Assembly (NCBI GenBank): GCA_964371655.1
Contig: CAYJOD010000007.1
Location: forward strand, 62,001 to 126,000
DNA: 64,000 nucleotides
Direction of reading: 5' to 3'
DNA from: CAZGSN01 sp964371655
GTDB taxonomy: Bacteria > Desulfobacterota > Binatia > HRBIN30
Shown here piece after piece: positions 60,642 to 64,000 of the stretch (positions are counted from its first letter, which is position 1; the number at the start of each line of letters is the position of its first letter). The notes below the pieces were generated by a model. It searched no databases. It saw nothing but the letters and a program-made list of their open reading frames with translations, and was not told the origin of the DNA. A program made the translations under genes and the position numbers.

Positions 60642-60874
60642 GAGCGTGCCTGAGCGGCCACCAGTGCTTTAGCCTGCCGATTCAGACGAGCCCGGTTTCG
60701 CCGCAGAATCTCGCCCTCCTTCGCTTCCTGGCTGCGGCGACTTTCGCGCTCCGCCAACTCACGGACCGCGAGACGGATTCCGGCCGAGCGATTACGGATA
60801 CGCGGTGAGGTCTTGGTCAACTCCTCAAGCAAACCCAGAGTATCTTCATCGATGGTCACGGCGATGGTCTTCAT
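60638..60874 (-). CDS. Ribbon-helix-helix-like antitoxin of the MazF-type toxin
   Basis: 78 residues. KTIAVTIDEDTLGLLEELTK is a typical RHH first strand and helix; SAGIRLAVRELAERESRR is the second helix, and the basic tail would bind the toxin. ATG 60874 begins the strand. Upstream, CTATATAG at 60884-60891 is a short palindrome that could be operator or -10 sequence. Confidence 0.8.
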   Translation of the reverse strand: MKTIAVTIDEDTLGLLEELTKTSPRIRNRSAGIRLAVRELAERESRRSQEAKEGEILRRNRARLNRQAKALVAAQARS

Positions 60875-60997
60875 ATTGCGATCCTATATAGTTTCTACGT
60901 CTACCGAGCAACGTGACGTCGAATCCAACAGCGCGCTCCAGCCTCTGCGTGCCGGGCTTCCTTGCCAAGCCCACCCTCAAAAGGTAGTTTGCCCGCT

Positions 60998-62401
60998 ATG
61001 CCCGACTATCGGCGGCGCGCGGCGCGCGCGGCTATGAGCGTGAAACTCGACGTCAACGGAATGATGGCGGAAGCCATCGGTGACGCCGGCGTCGGGCGCG
61101 AGGATGTGGAAGCTTTGGCGCCCCGGCTCTCCGAGGTCACGCACACCCTCAAGGGACGGCGTGGCGCCGGCGAGCTGCCCTTCTGCGAGCTTCCCTACCA
61201 GAAGAGCGCGCTCGCACGCATCAAGGCCCTCGCCGCCGAGGTGCGCGACGAAGTCGACACTCTGGTGGTTCTCGGTATCGGCGGATCGGCGTTGGGGACC
61301 AAGACGCTCATGCAAGCCTGCGGGTCCGAATCGCCGCGTGTGATCGTTGCCGACAACGTCGATCCGTGGACGTTCTGCAAACTCGTCGACGGGCTCGATC
61401 TGCAGCGCACGGCCTTCAACGTCATCAGCAAGTCCGGTGAAACCGCCGAGACGATGGCGCAGTTTCTCATCGTCCGCGATCTGTTGCTGCGCACGCTGGG
61501 GGGCGTCGACTATGCCAAACGTGTGATCATCACCACCGATTCCGATCGTGGCGCGCTGCGCCAGGTCGTGCACGACGAGGGCTTTCGCGATCTCATCATC
61601 CCCGCCGGCGTCGGCGGACGCTTTTCGGTGCTGACGTCGGTGGGCCTGTTCCCGGCGGCGTTCGCCGGCCTGCGCGTCGACGACCTGCTCGCCGGGGCGG
61701 CGTGGATGGACAGCCGCTGTCAGGACGCCGATGTGTGGCAGAATCCGGCGCACCTGTTGGCCACGTTGCTGTACCTGGCCGACACCCGCCACAAGCAGAA
61801 CATCGTCGTGATGATGCCCTACAGCGACCGCCTGTTCTGGTTCTCGGCATGGTTTGCCCAACTCTGGGCGGAAAGCCTCGGCAAAGCGCTGACCCTCGAA
61901 GGAAGCGCGGCCCACGTCGGTCAGACTCCGGTCACAGCCGTGGGGGCCACCGACCAGCACTCTCTCGTGCAGCTGTTCACCGAAGGCCCGTTCGACAAGG
62001 TCGTGTGCATGCTGCGGGTCGAGGACCACGGTCGTGAGCTGCCGGTACCGGCGGCGTATGGTGACATCGAGAGCCTCGGCTATCTGGGCGGCACCGGTCT
62101 CGGCGCTCTCCTCAACCTCGAGCAGCGCGCCACCGAGCTGGCACTGATCAAACAGGGGCGCCCGGTGACGACTTTGACCTTGCCGCAGATCAACGAGTTC
62201 ACCCTCGGCCAACTCTTCTATCTATTCGAGGTCGCCGTCGTGTTTGCCGGCGGCCTCTACCGCGTCAACCCCTTCGACCAGCCCGGCGTCGAAGAGGGCA
62301 AGCGCCTGACCTATGCCCAAGTGGGTCGCAAAGGGTTCGACGCCAAGCGCGTCGAGGTCGAGTCGCTCCTGGGTCGCAAGCGACCCGAGTACATTCTGTG
62401 A
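60998..62401 (+). CDS. pgi: Glucose-6-phosphate isomerase
   Basis: 467 residues from 60998. GIGGSALGTKTLM, SKSGETAETMAQF and a C-terminal LYRVNPFDQPGVEEGKRLTY identify the SIS-fold PGI that interconverts glucose-6-P and fructose-6-P. The chain is shorter than E. coli Pgi and resembles the compact form found in many non-enteric bacteria. The start is uncertain: ATG 60998 follows AAAGGTAG; ATG 61034 would drop 12 residues. It ends two bases before mutL. Confidence 0.9.
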   Translation: MPDYRRRAARAAMSVKLDVNGMMAEAIGDAGVGREDVEALAPRLSEVTHTLKGRRGAGELPFCELPYQKSALARIKALAAEVRDEVDTLVVLGIGGSALGTKTLMQACGSESPRVIVADNVDPWTFCKLVDGLDLQRTAFNVISKSGETAETMAQFLIVRDLLLRTLGGVDYAKRVIITTDSDRGALRQVVHDEGFRDLIIPAGVGGRFSVLTSVGLFPAAFAGLRVDDLLAGAAWMDSRCQDADVWQNPAHLLATLLYLADTRHKQNIVVMMPYSDRLFWFSAWFAQLWAESLGKALTLEGSAAHVGQTPVTAVGATDQHSLVQLFTEGPFDKVVCMLRVEDHGRELPVPAAYGDIESLGYLGGTGLGALLNLEQRATELALIKQGRPVTTLTLPQINEFTLGQLFYLFEVAVVFAGGLYRVNPFDQPGVEEGKRLTYAQVGRKGFDAKRVEVESLLGRKRPEYIL

Positions 62402-62403
62402 GC

Positions 62404-64000
62404 ATGACCGAAGCCGCGGCCGATGCTCGCCGTGGCCGCATCGAAGTTCTACCACCCGAGGTTGCCGATAAGATCGCTGCCGGCGAAGTCGTCGAACGGC
62501 CGGCATCCGTCGTCAAGGAGCTGGTCGAGAACTCGATCGACGCCGGGGCCCGGCAAATTCGCGTCGAGCTCGAAGACGCGGGGATTGGCCTGATCGCGGT
62601 GGTCGATGACGGCGAGGGCATGACGGCGGACGACGCGGTCACCGCCGTGCAGCGTCATGCGACCAGCAAGGTCCGCTGCGTCGACGATTTGTTTCGCATC
62701 ACCACCCTGGGTTTTCGCGGCGAAGCCCTCGCCAGCATCGCCGCGGTGTCGACGATGACTCTGGTGACGCGGCGCGGCGACGACCTCAGCGGTACACAGA
62801 TTTCGGTGCGCGGCAGCCACCTCGAAGACGTGCGCAGCGTCGGCACGGCGGCGGGGACGCGCGTCGAGGTCGTCGATCTCTTCGGCAACACACCGGCGCG
62901 GCGCAAGTTTCTCAAGGCACCGGCAACCGAGGTCGGCCACGTCAGTGAGCTCATCACACGCACCGCGTTGGCGTGGCCACAGGTGAGCTTCTCGCTCAAG
63001 CACGGTACCCGTAAGCTTGCCGAGTATGCCGCGGTCAGCGATCCGCGCGAACGTGTCTTGCAGGTGTTCGGCAAGGAGCGTGGCGCCGCGCTGCTGGCAT
63101 TCCAGGGGCACAGCGGAATCGGCGCCATTCGCGGCTGGCTGACCGGATCGCATTACAGCCTGCCGACGCCGCGCCAGATCTTCACCTACGTCAACGGGCG
63201 CTATGTTCGCGACAAGCTGGTGAGCCACGCCCTCGTCGCCGGCTACAGCACCTTGCTCATGCACGGCCGCTATCCGGCCGCGGTGGTGTTCATCGACGTG
63301 GCGCCGGACGAGGTCGACGTCAACGTTCACCCGGCCAAGTCCGAGGTGCGCTTCCGCCGCGGCGGCGCCGTTCACGATCTGATCACGCGCACCGTCATGG
63401 AGCGACTGCGCACCCAGACCGGCGGCTTCGCCACATCCGATCCGCCGCACCTGGCGGGGGCGGACGACTCCAGTCTGCAGCTCGCGATCGGGTTGCGTCC
63501 CCTTGCCGGTGACGCGCCACTTCGCCTGGTGCCTTTTCCGCAGGCGGGACGGGCTCCCGACAGCGCTCCGAGCCTCGATCCCGATTCGATTGTGCATGCG
63601 TTTCACTCACAGGACGCGACCCAGGCCGCCAACATGGATACGCCCGCCTCCACACCGCGCTCGCCGTGGACCTCGCTGACGATGCGCGCGCCGGCACCCA
63701 CGGCGAGCGGCTTCTTCAGCGGCCTGCGTGTGATCGGTCAAGCTTTCGAGGGCTATGTCATCTGCGAAAACGGCAGCACCCTGGTGGTGATCGACCAGCA
63801 CGCCGCGCACGAACGGGTCACCTTCGAGCGCTTGCGCCACGCCTACGCCAGCGGCGGCGTCAATCGCCAACGCCTGTTGATTCCGATCGTCGTCGACGTC
63901 GGCGCGCAAGCGGCGCCGCTGCTCGCGGAGCGACTGGGCGAGCTGGAAGGATTGGGCTTCGAGCTCGAGGCCTACGGCGGCAGCAGTTTCGCCGTGCGCG
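62404..64000 (+). CDS. mutL: DNA mismatch repair protein MutL (5' part, runs off the window)
   Basis: At least 532 residues seen. N-terminal GHKL ATPase: ELVENSIDAGA (Glu42, Asn43), DDGEGM, GFRGEALASIA. The C-terminal endonuclease motif DQHA-x2-E-x4-E is present as DQHAAHERVTFE from Asp464, so it should nick DNA, like most non-enteric MutL. ATG 62404 starts two bases after pgi. The 3' end lies beyond 64000. Confidence 0.95.
   Translation, partial: MTEAAADARRGRIEVLPPEVADKIAAGEVVERPASVVKELVENSIDAGARQIRVELEDAGIGLIAVVDDGEGMTADDAVTAVQRHATSKVRCVDDLFRITTLGFRGEALASIAAVSTMTLVTRRGDDLSGTQISVRGSHLEDVRSVGTAAGTRVEVVDLFGNTPARRKFLKAPATEVGHVSELITRTALAWPQVSFSLKHGTRKLAEYAAVSDPRERVLQVFGKERGAALLAFQGHSGIGAIRGWLTGSHYSLPTPRQIFTYVNGRYVRDKLVSHALVAGYSTLLMHGRYPAAVVFIDVAPDEVDVNVHPAKSEVRFRRGGAVHDLITRTVMERLRTQTGGFATSDPPHLAGADDSSLQLAIGLRPLAGDAPLRLVPFPQAGRAPDSAPSLDPDSIVHAFHSQDATQAANMDTPASTPRSPWTSLTMRAPAPTASGFFSGLRVIGQAFEGYVICENGSTLVVIDQHAAHERVTFERLRHAYASGGVNRQRLLIPIVVDVGAQAAPLLAERLGELEGLGFELEAYGGSSFAVR

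Noticed and set aside
60977..62212. 411-codon minus-strand frame over pgi
   Set aside because: Antisense to a clear glucose-6-phosphate isomerase.

Overview
The window is GC-rich, densely coded DNA from a Gram-negative bacterium. The evidence is a heptose-1-phosphate adenylyltransferase for LPS core, several lipoproteins with lipoboxes, and a small outer-membrane barrel ending in Phe. The mix of genes (SelA/SelB, a Baeyer-Villiger-type monooxygenase, a deazaflavin-type oxidoreductase, FlK-like thioesterase, Cys-rich CNG/DUF1566 secreted proteins, and intergenic spaces packed with dispersed palindromes) resembles deltaproteobacterial or Binatota-like metagenomic genomes. That placement is inference; no rRNA or tRNA gene was found to anchor it.

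Layout. 1-8.9 kb: an M28 lipoprotein peptidase, a broken HTH antitoxin remnant, then an unrecognised translationally coupled three-gene operon (1698-6072: two multi-helix membrane proteins and a secreted VWA-like protein), a GH5 endoglycoceramidase-like lipoprotein, a clan-AA aspartyl protease and a DUF2786-like protein. 9.4-17.7 kb (minus strand): two tandem secreted DUF1566/CNG paralogues, selB, selA and a flavin monooxygenase. 18-30 kb: penicillin-acylase family enzyme, lipoprotein, NicO/UreH metal transporter, a small unknown gene pair, phhB, a standalone molybdopterin oxidoreductase, thioesterase, MFS transporter, DUF309 and YjbR proteins, and a deazaflavin-type enzyme. 30.4-38 kb: CDP-alcohol phosphatidyltransferase, hflX, methyltransferase, secreted OB-fold protein, Zn alcohol dehydrogenase, two envelope proteins. 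38-48.5 kb: a coupled three-gene unit with two Zn-ribbon proteins, a MASE1/PAS histidine kinase with its NarL-type regulator, a large secreted CNG protein, vapBC, a DUF3108 protein and a secreted unknown. 48.9-64 kb: a TPP enzyme, an MgtC/DUF4010 membrane protein, a second unknown three-gene cassette (52298-53644), hicAB, cmk coupled to rsh, ridA, rpmB, rfaE2, a BNR-repeat protein coupled to a MoaD-like protein, a MazF-type toxin module, pgi and the 5' part of mutL, which runs off the window.

Two things stand out. First, the two unrecognised coupled operons: 1698-6072 begins just downstream of a truncated HTH gene and is the best candidate for an undescribed membrane-anchored system; 52298-53644 is smaller. 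Second, nearly every long intergenic gap is filled by imperfect palindromes of at least seven families, several of them inserted inside one another. The clearest is a roughly 160-bp GGAAACCGG palindrome in four copies (20.5, 27.3, 43.2 and 50.8 kb). Two of these copies share a right flank that ends 7-11 nt before the start codon of the next gene.

Housekeeping genes cluster at the right end (cmk-rsh-ridA, rpmB, rfaE2, pgi-mutL); stress, toxin-antitoxin and envelope functions dominate elsewhere. No CRISPR array, transposase, integrase or prophage gene was recognised.
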